Part shown: positions 12,077-26,650 of the stretch, piece after piece
Numbering within the stretch: position 1 is the first letter of the stretch
Layout: each line of letters starts with the position of its first letter
NCBI GenBank assembly: GCA_012295275.1
Contig: CM022669.1
Span: 7,879,989-7,919,988, forward strand
Length of the DNA stretch: 40,000 bases
Reading direction: 5' to 3'
Source of the DNA: Chrysomallon squamiferum
Taxonomy: Eukaryota; Mollusca; Gastropoda; Neomphalida; Peltospiridae
Made by a program: the position numbers and the translations under genes
Notes under the pieces: generated by a model
What the model was told of the DNA's origin: nothing
The model's database searches: none
Seen by the model: the letters and a program-made list of their open reading frames with translations, nothing else

Positions 12077-15000
12077 GCTTAAAATGGAATTTTAATAAAC
12101 TACTGGGTTTCTTTTGATTTTGTTTTGGTTTGGATTTTTTCATTTAATATCAATATTAATATAAATGTAATTAATAATCTGTAACTAAATAAAAGTGAGT
12201 ATTTATTATTTGTGTTTCTATGTGTGTGTCTATAAAATAAAAATAATTGTTATATACTTTGTAAGTGAAATTAATTAAAAGTGAGTATATACAGAACTAA
12301 CATTTATGAAATGAAACTAATTAGTAATATTGAATGATAATTAAATGAAAGTGAGTATGTTGATTTTCATTTTAAATTTTTTACATTGTTTAAATATTTG
12401 TTCAGGTACGTATTCCCTGGGCAACCAGTCGAGTTGTACTCCATGTGTTGCTGGATCAGCATGTCCCAACTCTGCAGAAGACTCTGCTGTCCCTTGCTCT
12501 GCTGGATTCTATGCTCAGGCTGGATCTCCTACCTGCCAGCCATGCCCTGCAGGATGGCAGTGCCCTACAACAGATGGGTTGAGTAACTCCCGCTGCCAGA
12601 CAGGTTACTACTCACTTGGTAATGCCACGGCATGCACAGAATGTCCAGTGGGAAAAGCGTGTCCATCAACAACCTCAGATCAAATCAGTGACTGTGTCCC
12701 TGGGACATACTCCATCGGCAAGCAGACATCTTGCACTGTATGTCCAAAAGGTTATGAATGTCCAGACATCAATGCAAACACTGAAACTAAATGTGCTAGT
12801 GGATTTTACAGTGAAGGAGGAAGAGCAGCATGTGTCCAGTGTCCTGCAGGATTCCGCTGTCCCACTATTTATGATGACTACAAGATCACATGCACTCCTG
12901 GAACATTTTCTGAGGCAGGAGCCACAACTTGCACTGAATGTCCAGCAGGCGAAGAGTGTCCACGGAACAACCAGACAGGTACACCTTGTACTGATGGTTA
13001 CTACAGTTTAGCTGGACAGACAGCTTGTACACCATGTCCAGCTGGCTATCAGTGTTCTACAAAGAATATTAAACCAGTCATCTGTCCAGCAGGAGAATAC
13101 AGCAGTGGACTGGCTATCACTTGCTCCACTTGTGATGCTGGCTATGTCTGTCCTGAAGGAAGCACAAGAAAAGATCCACCAGATGGATTGTGTAAACTTG
13201 GATATTACTGTCCTGATGGTAAAACAGAAACTATGTGTCCAAAAGGAACTTATGGTGATGTTAGAGGATTCACATTAGCTACTGAATGCAAAGACTGCCT
13301 CCAGGGATACTATTGTCCAGAAGGTACTGCTGGTCAACCTTCATCTAGCCTTATTTGTCCTAAAGGCCATTTCTGTCCAACGAAAACTGGAGACTACAAG
13401 GATAGTCCCTGTCCTGGAGGAACATACTTTAATGATCTTGGTGCTGTTTCACAAACAGAATGCAAAGACTGTTCACCAGGTCGATTCTGTCCTGCTGGTA
13501 CTGCTGATGATTGGCATGACTCAAATGAATGTCCTAGAGGTCACTATTGCCCTACAAAGACTGCCACACCCATACCTTGTCCAGGAGGGATGTACACAGC
13601 AGAAACCGGATCTACTGGACTTGAGTTCTGTAGGATATGTCCAGCTGGTCATTATTGTGTTGCTGGGACACCAACTCCAACTCCTTGTGATCCTGGCTTC
13701 TTTAATCCTTACACTGAACAGAACAGTTCAGCTAATTGTGCCCCATGCACAGCAGGATTTGCCTGCACATCTTATGGACTTACTCAGCCAAATTACCCTT
13801 GTTCTCCAGGATACTACTGTCCAGGAGGTAACCATCTACCTAACCAGACTGAGTATGCATGTCCTGCAGGAACTTTCACAAACTTCAACAACTTAACATC
13901 ACCTGACCAGTGCCAGGATTGTGAAGTCACTGTGGCCTGCCTGATAGGAACTGGAGGCACCCAGAAACCACCAGTGTCTTGTGCTAAAGGACACTACTGT
14001 CCTGTGAAAACTTCATCACCAACACAGTATCCATGTGCAGCAGGAACCTGGTCTAATCTTACAAACCTGGCCAGTCAGAAAGCATGCTATCCTTGTCCTA
14101 TAGGATACTACTGTCTGGAAGGATCTTCTGCTCCTACTGATGTATGTGCCAAAGGTCACTGGTGTCCGCTCAGTAAGTGTTGTTTTTTTAAATTGTTTTA
14201 TTTTTTGGGGATTTTTAAATTAATTTTTCACAAATAAAATCTGTTACAAGACATATGTAATTAAAATGTTCTAAAGTCATTTAAATATCTATATATTTTC
14301 TTCTTTTGTTAATTGTGGTTCTGTTACTGCTTCATTTATTTTATTTTATTTTATTTTTTTGTTTTTGTTTCTATCAATTATGATTTTATGTCAGTACGGA
14401 TGTCTCTGTATTAATTGGTAGGAAAATAAATAGCTATAAAGGTATATTTGGTACTTTACAAGTTCAACAATAAATTCAAATGCTAATTTTATTTTAGATA
14501 CCGAATATGCCACCCAGCACCCATGCCATGCCGGTTCCTATAGCAACAAGACAGGAAATATACGATGGGAACAGTGTGTAGACTGCCCATCTGGACACTA
14601 CTGTCCGCAGGCGTCTGTCCTTCCAACTGGATGTCCAGCGTAAGTGTTTCGAGCAACTATTTTTTAAACAAAGTTTTAGCTTTATTTTGTCAGATCATTA
14701 GAGCATAACAATTTTTTAATGTCAGTTATTGGTTGTTGATATTTAGTATTTTAAATAAATACAAAAAAAAATTAAAAAAATAGTTAACTGAAGTTTTGTT
14801 TGCCAGCAAAAGAATCTTTAAAATATGCACTTACCTTACTTGTAGTCTTTGACAACCCATTAATGAAGATATGTTTGCAACTGGAAGTAGTAATAATAAT
14901 AAAAAAGGAAGAATGTCTACTATTTATTTATTTTTAACCTACATTAACATTAAGTTTTTATTATTATTATTATTATTATTGTATTGTTTTTCAAAAATAA

Positions 15001-18000
15001 AATTAAAATATGTAAGACTGTATCATAAGACAGTTGGTGAGTTTCTTCTCTAATGCATATGTTACACTTTTCAGTGGCACTTACTATGAGAACACAAAGG
15101 CAGAGAAGGTTGGAGACTGTGTGGCGTGCAAGGCAGGATATTACTGCCCTGGACTGAGTAACACTGAACCAATCCCGTGTGAGAAAGGAAATTACTCGGA
15201 TACTGGAGCTGAAACCTGCTCCCTGTGTGAAGCTGGCTACTACTGTGACCAAAACACCACCAGCAAAACATTCATGTTGAATGAAAGGATCTGTCCACCA
15301 GGTGATTAGTAATTTAAATCTAACACAATCCTCTAACTGACTTACTGTTACAGCAAAGTCCATTGATTCACCTGTTGCAATATAGTCATTTAATTCATCT
15401 ATTAGTGTAATGAGTCCACTGAATCATGTAGTATAATATAGTCATTTGATTTGCCTGTTATTGTAATTGAGTCCATTGATTCACCTATTATAATATATTC
15501 AATTTGATTCATCTGTTATTGTAATTCAGTCCTTTGATTCACCTGTTATTTTTATTTTTATTTTATTTTATTTTATTATTTATTTATTTATTTATTTTTT
15601 TTTTGTCTTGCAGGTGTGGAGTGTCCACCAGGAATGTCCAAACAGCCTGATCTGATAGCTGACAAGTGCCGGACAGGTCACTACTGTCCAGCAGGCAACA
15701 TCAATCCATACCCTGTTCCTTGTCCTAAAGGAACCTACAATCCAGACTATGGAAGAAAACAGGTTTCTGACTGTGTATACTGTACACCAGGGCAGTACTG
15801 TGATGTGGAGGGTCTCAACACCACTGCAGGGGATTGCCCTGGAGGTTACTATTGTCCTTTAGGAACAGCAGAATCCACCACATATCCTTGTCCTATAGGT
15901 TTCTACAGGAATGGATCAGCCCGGGAGTCATTCCAGGATTGCACAGAGTGTATCTCTGGGTACTACTGTGACCGAGAAGGACTTGCCCTGCCTATTGATT
16001 GTCCTCCAGGATACTTTTGTGTTAGTGGCAGCACATTTGCTCAGCCATGTCCTCTTGGCACCTACAGCAACTCCACTAAACTGCGACGAAGCACAGACTG
16101 CACCCCTTGTCCAGGAGGTTACTACTGTGATGGCATAGGCAGGACTGAACCCACAGATATTTGTGATGCTGGATTTTTCTGTCGTGAAAAGGCCTATACT
16201 TCAGCTCCACCTAATGGAGCCACTGGAGGAGTGTGTGAAGCTGGAGGATACTGTCCTGCTGGATCAGCTTTCCCATCTGCCTGTCCTGTTGGTAAATATA
16301 GCAAATCTAAGGGAGCTAAAACAGAACAAGATTGTATCCCTTGTGACCCAGGATTTTTCTGTGCAGGTTCTAGTAGCAGCAATGCCTCAGAACAGTGTGC
16401 TGCAGGATACTACTGTACTGGAGGTTCAGGCACACCAACACAATATGAAGCAACTAAAGGACATTTTACTTTGAAAGGAGCTTTCAAGGAGGAGCCTTGT
16501 CCACCAGGAAGGTACCAACCTGCTGACAGATCTTCTGAATGTCTCCTCTGTCCTCAAGGATACTACTGTCATGGACCTCAGAATGTAAATGCTTCCATCT
16601 GTCCTAAAGGTCATTACTGTCCTGAAGGAAGTCAGGACCCAGTGCCTTGCCCTCCAGGAACTTTCTTGAAAACTGTAGGATTCTATCTAGAGTCTCACTG
16701 CCTGGCCTGCTCTGGAGGCTATGCTTGTGAAGAATATGGTATTGTTGAACCACAGACAAAATGTTCCCCAGGACACTACTGTGTTTCTGGCTCAAACACT
16801 TCTCGTCCAGTGGGAATGACATTTGGTGACCTGTGTCCCCCTGGCTACTACTGCCCTGAAGGGACTGCTAATTATACAAACACTCCTTGTTCTAATGGAA
16901 CATATGGTAACTATTCTGGTATGGACAGTGCTGACAACTGTACAAAGTGTGATCCTGGTAAGGTATGTAATGGATTAGCACTGACAGAACCTAATGGAAT
17001 ATGTGCTGCAGGCTTTTACTGCAAAAGTGGAGCCAAGACTGACCAGCCTATGGATGGGGGAATCACAGGTAATCCGTGTTTCAAAGGAAGCTACTGTCCA
17101 CCTGGCACAGGTAAGAAATGTTACCAAGATTTTGTAATAGTGGTGATATAAAGATAAAATTCATGATTATTTATGATCATATACAGTTGAATATCAAACC
17201 AAAAATTTAAGGCATATTAAATTTCAAACATGTATATACATTAAAAAACCAAACAGATATCTGTTTACACACATTATATAAATACACTTATGTACATTTT
17301 AATATGTTTGTTACCTGCAGGTGAACCTAAAGAATGTCCTGCTGGTTCTTACACAAATACAACAGGATTAGACCACTGTGATGGATGTCCACCCAGCTTC
17401 TACTGTCCAGGAGGAGAACTTGTCATTCGATGTCCTAGAGGGCGCTACTGTCCAGGAAATACAACAACTGATCAACCAAAATGTCCAGTGGGCACATACA
17501 ACCCTGACTTTGGTAAAAAAAAAAAATTATATTTTATTTCTTGCTGTGTTGAGCTATGACTAAAAGGTATTACATACAATAAGTTAAAATATTTGACAAA
17601 TTATGCAAGTGTATGGAGGATTGACAAATAAACTAGGACAGTTAAAAATGTTGAGAAATATTTTAATATTAAATATTTCTTTTCAGTTATCAAGAGTCAG
17701 TAACAAATAATTTAGATGTATTTATTGTTACTTGTCGTAACTTTTCTTTTATATATATATATATACACATTCATACATACATAGACACACAAACTTGTAC
17801 ACACATGTATACATACACATCAGTCAGCATTTGTCTTACATATGACATATTTTTATAACACTGTAAAACAAATGGTTTTAGATACTACATAAAACATTTT
17901 ATTACAAAATGTAACATGCCATGATTACTTTATAACACACTGTAAAATAAATGTTAATGATAATTATGATTTGTACTTACAGAGCTGTCCAGTGAGAGTG

Positions 18001-18384
18001 AATGTCGACCATGTTTGGGAGGTTACTACTGTCATGCTCTTGGAGCTGTGAATTTTGACTTCAGTGTAAATACATCAGGAACTGGAGTGTGTAGTGCAGG
18101 CTACTACTGCAAACTAGGTAAAAACCTTCATCTATATAAAATGTTTTTCTCACTATTTTTTTTACTTGCTCTTTTCTTTTTCTATGTATGTTTTTATATA
18201 TGCATTTTTTTTTTTTTTTTTATTTTTTTATCTATTTATATTTAGTTCCTTTTCACAGTTAACATCTGTATTTTATACAGGTTTATGATTTGTAGTGAAT
18301 AATTTACATAGATTGTTTGCGTTGCTAAATTATTTTTACCACCTGTTGTGTCTGGTTAATGTGTCATGTTTAGTTTTTGTGTGT

Positions 18385-18415
<31 letters not shown>

Positions 18416-19000
18416 ACTTACACTCCTTTCTATATATGATATTGAACAGTACGTTATATTCATCAGTTTGAGTGTGTTTGTGCATTTGTGTCAGTACATA
18501 AGAGTGGCTGGATGGATACACAACCTGCTCACTTTCAATAACATGCTAATTTTCACATCAGGGGTCAATGTCAGCACCCCAACCCCTGAAACCACCTCAG
18601 GCCTAGGTGGCCCTTGTCCCACTGGTTTCTTCTGCCCTGAGAAAACTGAAGATCCAGTCCCTTGTCCAAATGGCACCTACCGGGACGCCATCATGGGTGT
18701 GTCATCTGCAGACTGCTTTGACTGTAAGCTTGGATCTTACTGCAATGGACAGAATCTCTCAGATGTGTCTGGTCCATGTGATGCTGGCTTCTACTGTATG
18801 AGAGGAAATAAATACTCACAGCCAACAGGTGAACCTTAATTATCTATTTTATTTATTTATTTATTTATTTATTTAATTCATTCATTCATTCATCCATTCT
18901 TATATTTATTTAATTTTAATGGATATTCTTGTAATAAAGAAAAATAAATTAAATAAATAAATATTAAAACACACTCTCACACACAAACACATACACACAT

Positions 19001-19044
<44 letters not shown>

Positions 19045-22000
19045 TTCTTTATATATGTATAGAGTTAGATAGATAGACGGATAGATACATATATAAAAAC
19101 ACTTTTTTTTTATAAATCATGATCTTAACTTTTTCTCTCCACAGGTATAGACACAAGTATTGGAGGCCCATGTCCTATAGGCCACTACTGTCCTACTGGG
19201 ACATCATACCCACTGGAGTGTCCTGCAGGGACATACAACAATGTGACAGGACGTGCTGAGTGCTTCGGCTGTCCAGCAGGTTACTTCTGTCCAGAAAACA
19301 TCACCAACTATGAGTTGTACCCATGTCCAGTTGGTCACTACTGTCCGAACAACACAAGGAACAGAGATGAGTACCCTTGTCCAAGAGGCTACTTCCGGAA
19401 CTTCACCATGGGTCAGAAGGTTGAGGACTGCTTCCCTTGTCCTGGTGGTCAGTACTGTGAGAATGCTGGACTTAGCTGGCCGACAGGAGAATGTGATCCA
19501 GGTATAAGCAAATAAACAAGCACATACTTAATCCAAAAAAAAAAAAATAATAATAAAAACAAAAAAAGAATCTAAAATCTATATAAATATTTAAAAAAAA
19601 AAAAATAATAATAATAAATGTATTATATATGTATATATATTTATTGATTTATTTTAAATTAGGTTTCTTCTGTGTCCATGCTTCCTGGTCAAAACAACCC
19701 AGTGACTACAACAACTACACATTCAATGACTGTTTGTGTCCAAGCAATTTGACTGGTGGTCAGTGCCGTCCTGGTTTCTACTGTCCAAAGGGTTCTAGTG
19801 AACCTGTGCCCTGCACTGAAGGATCATATTGTGCAACACCAGGTACAGATTGTAACACTGTTTCACAGTGTTTTACAGTGTATAACATTTAACTATGTAT
19901 TAATTTGCTGTGTGATTGCGAATGAAATGTGCAGGGATTGGTTGTACTGGATGGGTAGAGCTTGGGTTGGGTGGTGGTCTGGTGTATGTGGGGTGACTGG
20001 TTGGTGGTGGGGTGACAGGGTGAATACAAGAGTCAGGGAACCCTTTTCAGTTTAAAACCTCTAAAGAAGATGAAATATTTATTTATTTATTTATTTATTT
20101 ATATATTACAAGGTGAAGATTAATATATATTTTTAAAATTACCTTTTGTTAGGTCTCTCTCTGGTTACCAGTCCATGTCAGGCTGGTTACTACTGTAACA
20201 AAATGGCTACACGACCTGATCCGTCTGATGGAATAACTGGTGATGTTTGCCCTCCAGGAAGATATTGTGGTATGAATTTAAATATCTGGTTTTAATGCTG
20301 TGTGAATTCAGAGTATCACTTTAATTTTGTGCTTTATATGTTTTCAGTTTTCTTTAATCTTAAGACTGAAATTTAGGCATTAAGTCAGTCTCAATCAAAA
20401 TATTGAATTCTTATTCATCTTTTTTTATTATTATTATTATTTTTATTTTATTTTTGTTTTGTTTTATTTTGTTAAAAATTTAAAAATAAATAAATAAATA
20501 ATTAAAAAATCACATTATATACTTCACAGACAATACAAATTTTTAAAAAGTTTTAAATTTATTTTTAAATATTTCATGTTATCTCTCTATCTAATAGTTT
20601 AATTCAAAACAAACTATAAAAATATTAATGTATAAAAAAATTACTTTATAAAACAATAATAACATAAAATTACTTTATAAAATAAAGTAGAACATAACTA
20701 TAGTTATGTCATAATATACTTAAAACACAATATTACATTGTTTAATTTTTTTTAACATTGTTCAGAGATAGGCAGTACTTCAAACCCAGCCAAATGTCCT
20801 ATTGGAACATTTTCTAACAAAACAGGAAATAGGGTAATGCAAGACTGCACAAACTGTACACAGGGATTTTACTGTGCATCAGAAGGTCTAACAGAACCAA
20901 CTGGTCCCTGTGCTGAAGGTAAATATTTAAATTGTCTATTTATTATTATTATTATTTATGTTTTATATATTGAATGTTTTGTCTTTTATTTCTTAGACAC
21001 TGCATAATGTAATAACTAATTTGATATTCTTATTATTATTTATTATTATTATCATCAACATCATTATCATCATTATTTTAAGATAATACACTGATCATAA
21101 TATTAATTGCATTTCAGGATACTTCTGCCCTCCTGGCCAATCAATGAACAATCCATATGTCTGTACACCTGGAAACTACTGCCCAGTGGGCAGCTTTGAA
21201 GAAGTCCACTGTCCATCTGGCACTTACCAAGACCAAAATGGCCAAGGACAGTGTAAAGAGTGCATGGCTGGTCAGTACTAACATGTTAAAGAATGTGTGT
21301 GTGTGTGTGCGTGCATGGCATGTGTTCTGTGTGTCAGTTTGCATATATTGCAGCTTATCAGATAAAACCTAAAAAATGCATCTATGTAACACACAAACAC
21401 ACATACAGAGTAACAAGACACATACACCAACATACACATAAAAGTATATAAATACTACTATAAAAATAATGTTTCAGTATTATTACATTCTATATCGGTA
21501 AAAATTATCATCCGAGATTATTTCATTGCTAAAAAATAAAAGCATATTATTGCAAAGAAGAACAATGGTTGCACCTCTTCTTATTCATATTTTTCTTTCT
21601 ATTCAAAAAGGTTATTACTGTAATGATGTGGACAACTTGGCTTCCTACACCTCATACCCATGTCCTAGTGGTCACTACTGTCCTAATGGGACCAAGTGGT
21701 CCACACAGTATGGTTGTCCTTTAGGAACCTACAGTCCTAACACGAAGCTGGAATCAGTTGATGAGTGTTTACAATGTGATGCTGGAAAATACTGTGCTCA
21801 CATTGGCTGGACCAATATTACAGGTATGGTTTACTACTCTTTTCTTTACAGACTAGAATTATTTATGATTTATTTATATGAAGTTTAAATGTTTATTGGA
21901 TTATTATTCTGTTTTAACTTTTAAAAAAAATCACATTCAGTAAGGTGGACATAAAAATACAATTCAGATTTGTCTGAAAATATGAAAATATTTTAAAGTA

Positions 22001-24867
22001 ATAATTAAAATATTTATATCTTCACCTATAAACATACTCGTCAGATATATATATATATATAACCACAGTAATAAATGCATATTATATAAAGTGTTATCTC
22101 ACAAACTGTTGGTGATTATATTTGTCTAGGAGACTGTTATGCTGGTTATTGGTGCAAAAGCGGATCTTCCAGCCCCACCCCAGTAGATGGAGTTACAGGA
22201 GAAGAATGTCCTGAAGGATCTTACTGTCCTGCTGGGACGCCAACTCCAAGTCCTTGTCCCCGGGGCACTGTATCTAACAGTACTGGCCTTGTCAGTGCCA
22301 CAGAATGTCAGGACTGCCCTGGTGGCTTTTACTGTGATTCCACAGGTCTTAAAGAACCCACAGGACCTTGTGCATCAAGATACTACTGCAGAGGAAAAGC
22401 AACAGAAGCCCGCCCTGCTGATGGAGTCACTGGCAGTGTGTGCACAGTTGGCCACTACTGTCCAGAAGGAACAGCTGATCCAATAGAATGTCCTGATGGA
22501 ACGTACATGACAAACACTGGAGCTGATGTCTGCTGGAAATGTACTGCTGGACATTACTGTGTTTCTGGTGGAATTCCTGAAGTCTGTCCTCAAGGTTATT
22601 ATTGTCCAGAAGGAACTGGAAAAGTGTGGAAATCATGTCCACTTGGTACATTCAGTACAAACACTGGATTGTGGCTGGCAGAAAACTGTACCCAATGCAC
22701 AGGAGGTTATTACTGTTCTGAGAGTAATGCCACAAATGTCACTGGAGAGTGTGAAGCTGGATACTACTGCACTGTAGGATCTGATTCTGCCACTCCTGAT
22801 ATTAATGCAACTGGCACTTCTGGACCTTGTCCTCCAGGACATTACTGTCCATCTAGGACTAACACTCCAGTGAAGTGTCCTTTAGGAACATTCAACAACA
22901 ATACTAAAGCAGTAGATGTGTCTAGTTGCACACAATGTCCATATGGTAAATACTGTGGAGAGCAAGGATTGGCTGAACCATCAGGAGACTGCTGGGCTGG
23001 ATTTTTCTGTCTGTTAGGAGCCAAGTATCCAAACAATCCAAATCTAGATGCTACAGGAGGACCCTGCCCTGTTGGACACTTCTGTCCCAATGGTACATCA
23101 TATCCTCTGGGTTGCAGTGCAGGATCCTACAGCATGGTGACTGGACTAAAAGAATGTGTTCCATGTCCAGCAGGGTATTACTGTCCTGAGAACTCCACAG
23201 ACTATTCTGGAACACCTTGCCCTCCTGGTCACTACTGTCCTCAAGGAACATCTAATCCAGATCAATTTCCTTGTGATAAAGGAACATACAACAACTACAC
23301 ACAGAAGCAGACCAAGAGTGACTGTACACCTTGTGAACCAGGAACTTATTGTGCATCTACAGGACTGGTGTATCCTACAGGAATGTGTGCAGAAGGCTGG
23401 TACTGTATTAGAGGTGCATGGTCAGATAAGCCCACAGATATTGGAAACTACACAGCCTCTAACTGTTCTTGTCCAGCTGACATGACAGGTGGTCAATGTC
23501 AGCCTGGTCAGTTCTGTCCTGCTGGGTCAAGTGAACCACAAGCTTGTCTTCCTGGTAAGTCAATAGTGATATCATTTTTATTTTTATTTTTTTATTTTAT
23601 TATTGGTATTATTAGCGATGTCATTGTTATTTTCTTTTATCTATATCATCATCATCATCTTCATTATCCATCATTATTATTATCATTATCATTATATATT
23701 TCAAAACATTAAATGTGACTGTCAGGTTGTTTTAATTCCTTTCTGTGAAGAAGTACGTATAACAAATTTTTCTTTTTTTAAATATTTATATCAGAGATTG
23801 CTACTGCAAGTAATTAGGAACATTACTCTAATAAGCTGTGTTTTACTAATTGGTATTGATATAATTACAGGCCACTATTGTGAGTCATCAGGACTGGCCA
23901 ATGTGACAGGACCCTGCTCAGCTGGGTATTTCTGTACCTTGTCTGCTATTCGACCAGATCCACAAGGAGATTCTACTGGAGGAATATGTCCAAAAGGAAA
24001 CTACTGTCCAGTGGCTACTGGCACCCCAGTTAAATGTTCACCTGGCTATTTTTCAAACTCAACAGGAAATACTCAAGTCTCAGATTGTCAGCTCTGTACA
24101 CCAGGTGAGTGATTTGGAAAGAAGAATATATTTTTTGTATTTGTGTATTTAAAGTTTATTTGTGTGTACAAACGTGATCATTCATGCAACAGTGACACCA
24201 ATTCATTTAAAGTGTGTTTCTGACTTAAAAAGATATACAACTTGCTTCTGATAATTGTTCTACCAAAAGAGGATTAGTCAAATAAATGCAACCACTTTTC
24301 TACCATAATTGTCTCTAAAAATTGCATTCAGTAATTTATATCCTAATCACTGTTAACTTTCAACAGGTTTCATTAATTGGTTTTTGTCTTTTTCAGGTAA
24401 ATACTGTGACAGCTATGGCTTGGAGGAACCAACAGGTCTCTGTGATGCTGGATATTACTGCCCTGGGGGTCAGAACAGTAGTACACCCTTAGATCATACC
24501 TGTACGCCAGGACACTTTTGTGTACAGGGCAGCACAGACCAGCAAGCTTGTGAATCAGGAACATATCAAGACGAATTTACAAAGGTGAACATACATGGAA
24601 TAATTTAAGAATAAAGTGAAAGAATTTCTGGTACTGGTTTGGTTAGATAAATGCTGTGTCATCTGTGCATAAAAGCCTAATTAGTACTGGACATTATAAT
24701 GTTTGTGAGAAAAAACGTAGCCATACAAATAAACTGAATAATAATTTAATTAAAATATTTTTTTTTACTATGTCAGTTTTTCCATACAATTTTATTATCA
24801 ACAAAGGAACAACTCATCAATATTATAACATGTCTGTGTCATTCCAAGCATATAAAAAAAAAACATC

Positions 24868-24910
<43 letters not shown>

Positions 24911-26613
24911 ATTTGTTGTTACATAAATTAACAATCATGATTTCCCATTCCAGCCTAACTGTAAACAATGTCCTGAAGGTTACTTCTGTGATGGCACTAT
25001 TCAGAACAACACAGTTTGCAGTCATGGAGTACAAAACCCAACACCATGCCAACCAGGCAGCTACTGTCCAGCAGGAACCAAGTTTGCCACAGAGTTCCAG
25101 TGTCCAAATGGAACATACAGTGACCAGTATGGACTGAAGAATGAAGCAGAATGTACTCCATGTACTGCTGGACATTACTGTGAACTGGCAGGACTGGCTT
25201 CACCAACTGGACCTTGTCAGGGAGGATATTTCTGTATCTCTGGGGCTTCATTGCCAGCTCCTGTAGATGGAATCACAGGTAACATCTGTCCAAAAGGAGA
25301 TTTCTGTCCTCCAGGTTCCAACTCCAGCAGTCAGTGCCCTCCAGGAACATATAATCCGGTTGAAGGTAAAATACCTCTTAAACCTTTTATCCATCACTTA
25401 AGCACTCTCATTTATTTAACTTTTTTACATTAATAATTAATTAACTTTACACAGAGAACTGATGGTTATCATCTTCATTATTTTTGTTGTGTTTATTGTT
25501 ACTATTATTAATAATTACAATTTTTATTTATTAAATTTATCCAAAATTTAAAAAGAGGTCTCATGATTTCACCACTACAATTTTTCCTATGTTAGTTTAT
25601 GTGATCTGAGCACTAGATATATTAATCAACAGCCATGGAATATCATATTATTGTCAATTAATAATTTCTTATCATCCCTGGACTATTTTCTTTTCTATAC
25701 AAATAATTATAACTTAAAATGTGTTTGATTATACATGGTTAACATTATTATAAACATTGTTATAAACATTGCTTATGTTATTGTATAGGGCTGAGTGATG
25801 TGTCAGAATGCAAAGGCTGTGAACCAGGACAGTTCTGTCCATCATCAGGAATGATCTCTCCACAAGGCAACTGCTCAGCAAGGTACTTCTGTTCTGGAAA
25901 TGCCACATCCAGCACACCAACTGATGGCACTACAGGAAATGTCTGCCCCATTGGTCACTACTGTCCAGAAGGAACTGCAACACCTCTTCCTTGTGAACCA
26001 GGAACATTCACTGATATCACCCTCAATGATGCCTGTCTGCCCTGCACTCCAGGCTATTTCTGTATCCATGGTACCAGTCCTGAACCCTGCCCGGCTGGTT
26101 ACTACTGTCCAGAAAGAACTGGACATGTCTGGCAATCTTGTCCTGTTGGAACATTCAGTTCTGTGAGTGGTCTGGCAAATGAGACTCAGTGTACTCAGTG
26201 TACAGGAGGGTTTTACTGTGATGTGAAGAACCTCACAGCTGTGGCTGGTCCATGTGATGCTGGCTTTTACTGTCGCAGTGGCTCTGATGATAAACAGCCA
26301 AGTGGAAACCAAACTGGAGATGCTGGCATCTGTCCTGAAGGTTAGTGTGATAATTGGTTTTTTTATCTCATAAATAATCACTTGCTGTTCTTTACATAAC
26401 TATTTACTTATTCATTTACACTTTCTTTTATCTAAACATACATCCACATATGAAAACAAAAAAAATGTATATATATATATATATAGATAGATAGATGCTA
26501 ATTTCTGTTTTCTCTTCTCTATCTTTCCAGTTCTCAGTCTGTCCATACCTTTCTCATTGTCTAATTTTTTTTTTTTTGTCATGCCATTTTATCTCTTTCT
26601 CTCTCATGCCCTT

Positions 26614-26650
<37 letters not shown>

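Larger units (their letters stand above)
19663..23394 (+). repeat. Super-repeat copy 1 (~694 residues, exons 21-26)
   Basis: Runs from the marker in exon 21 to the marker in exon 26 (GWYCIRGAWSDKP). Order after the marker: SYCxxxGL..., RPDP.DGITGDVCPPG, TFSNKTGN, CxxGQSMNNP, GTYQDQNGQ, the NDVDNLASYTSYPC variable segment, then DGVTG modules, GxVWKSCPLGTFS, and PENSTDYSGTPC. Confidence 0.85.
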
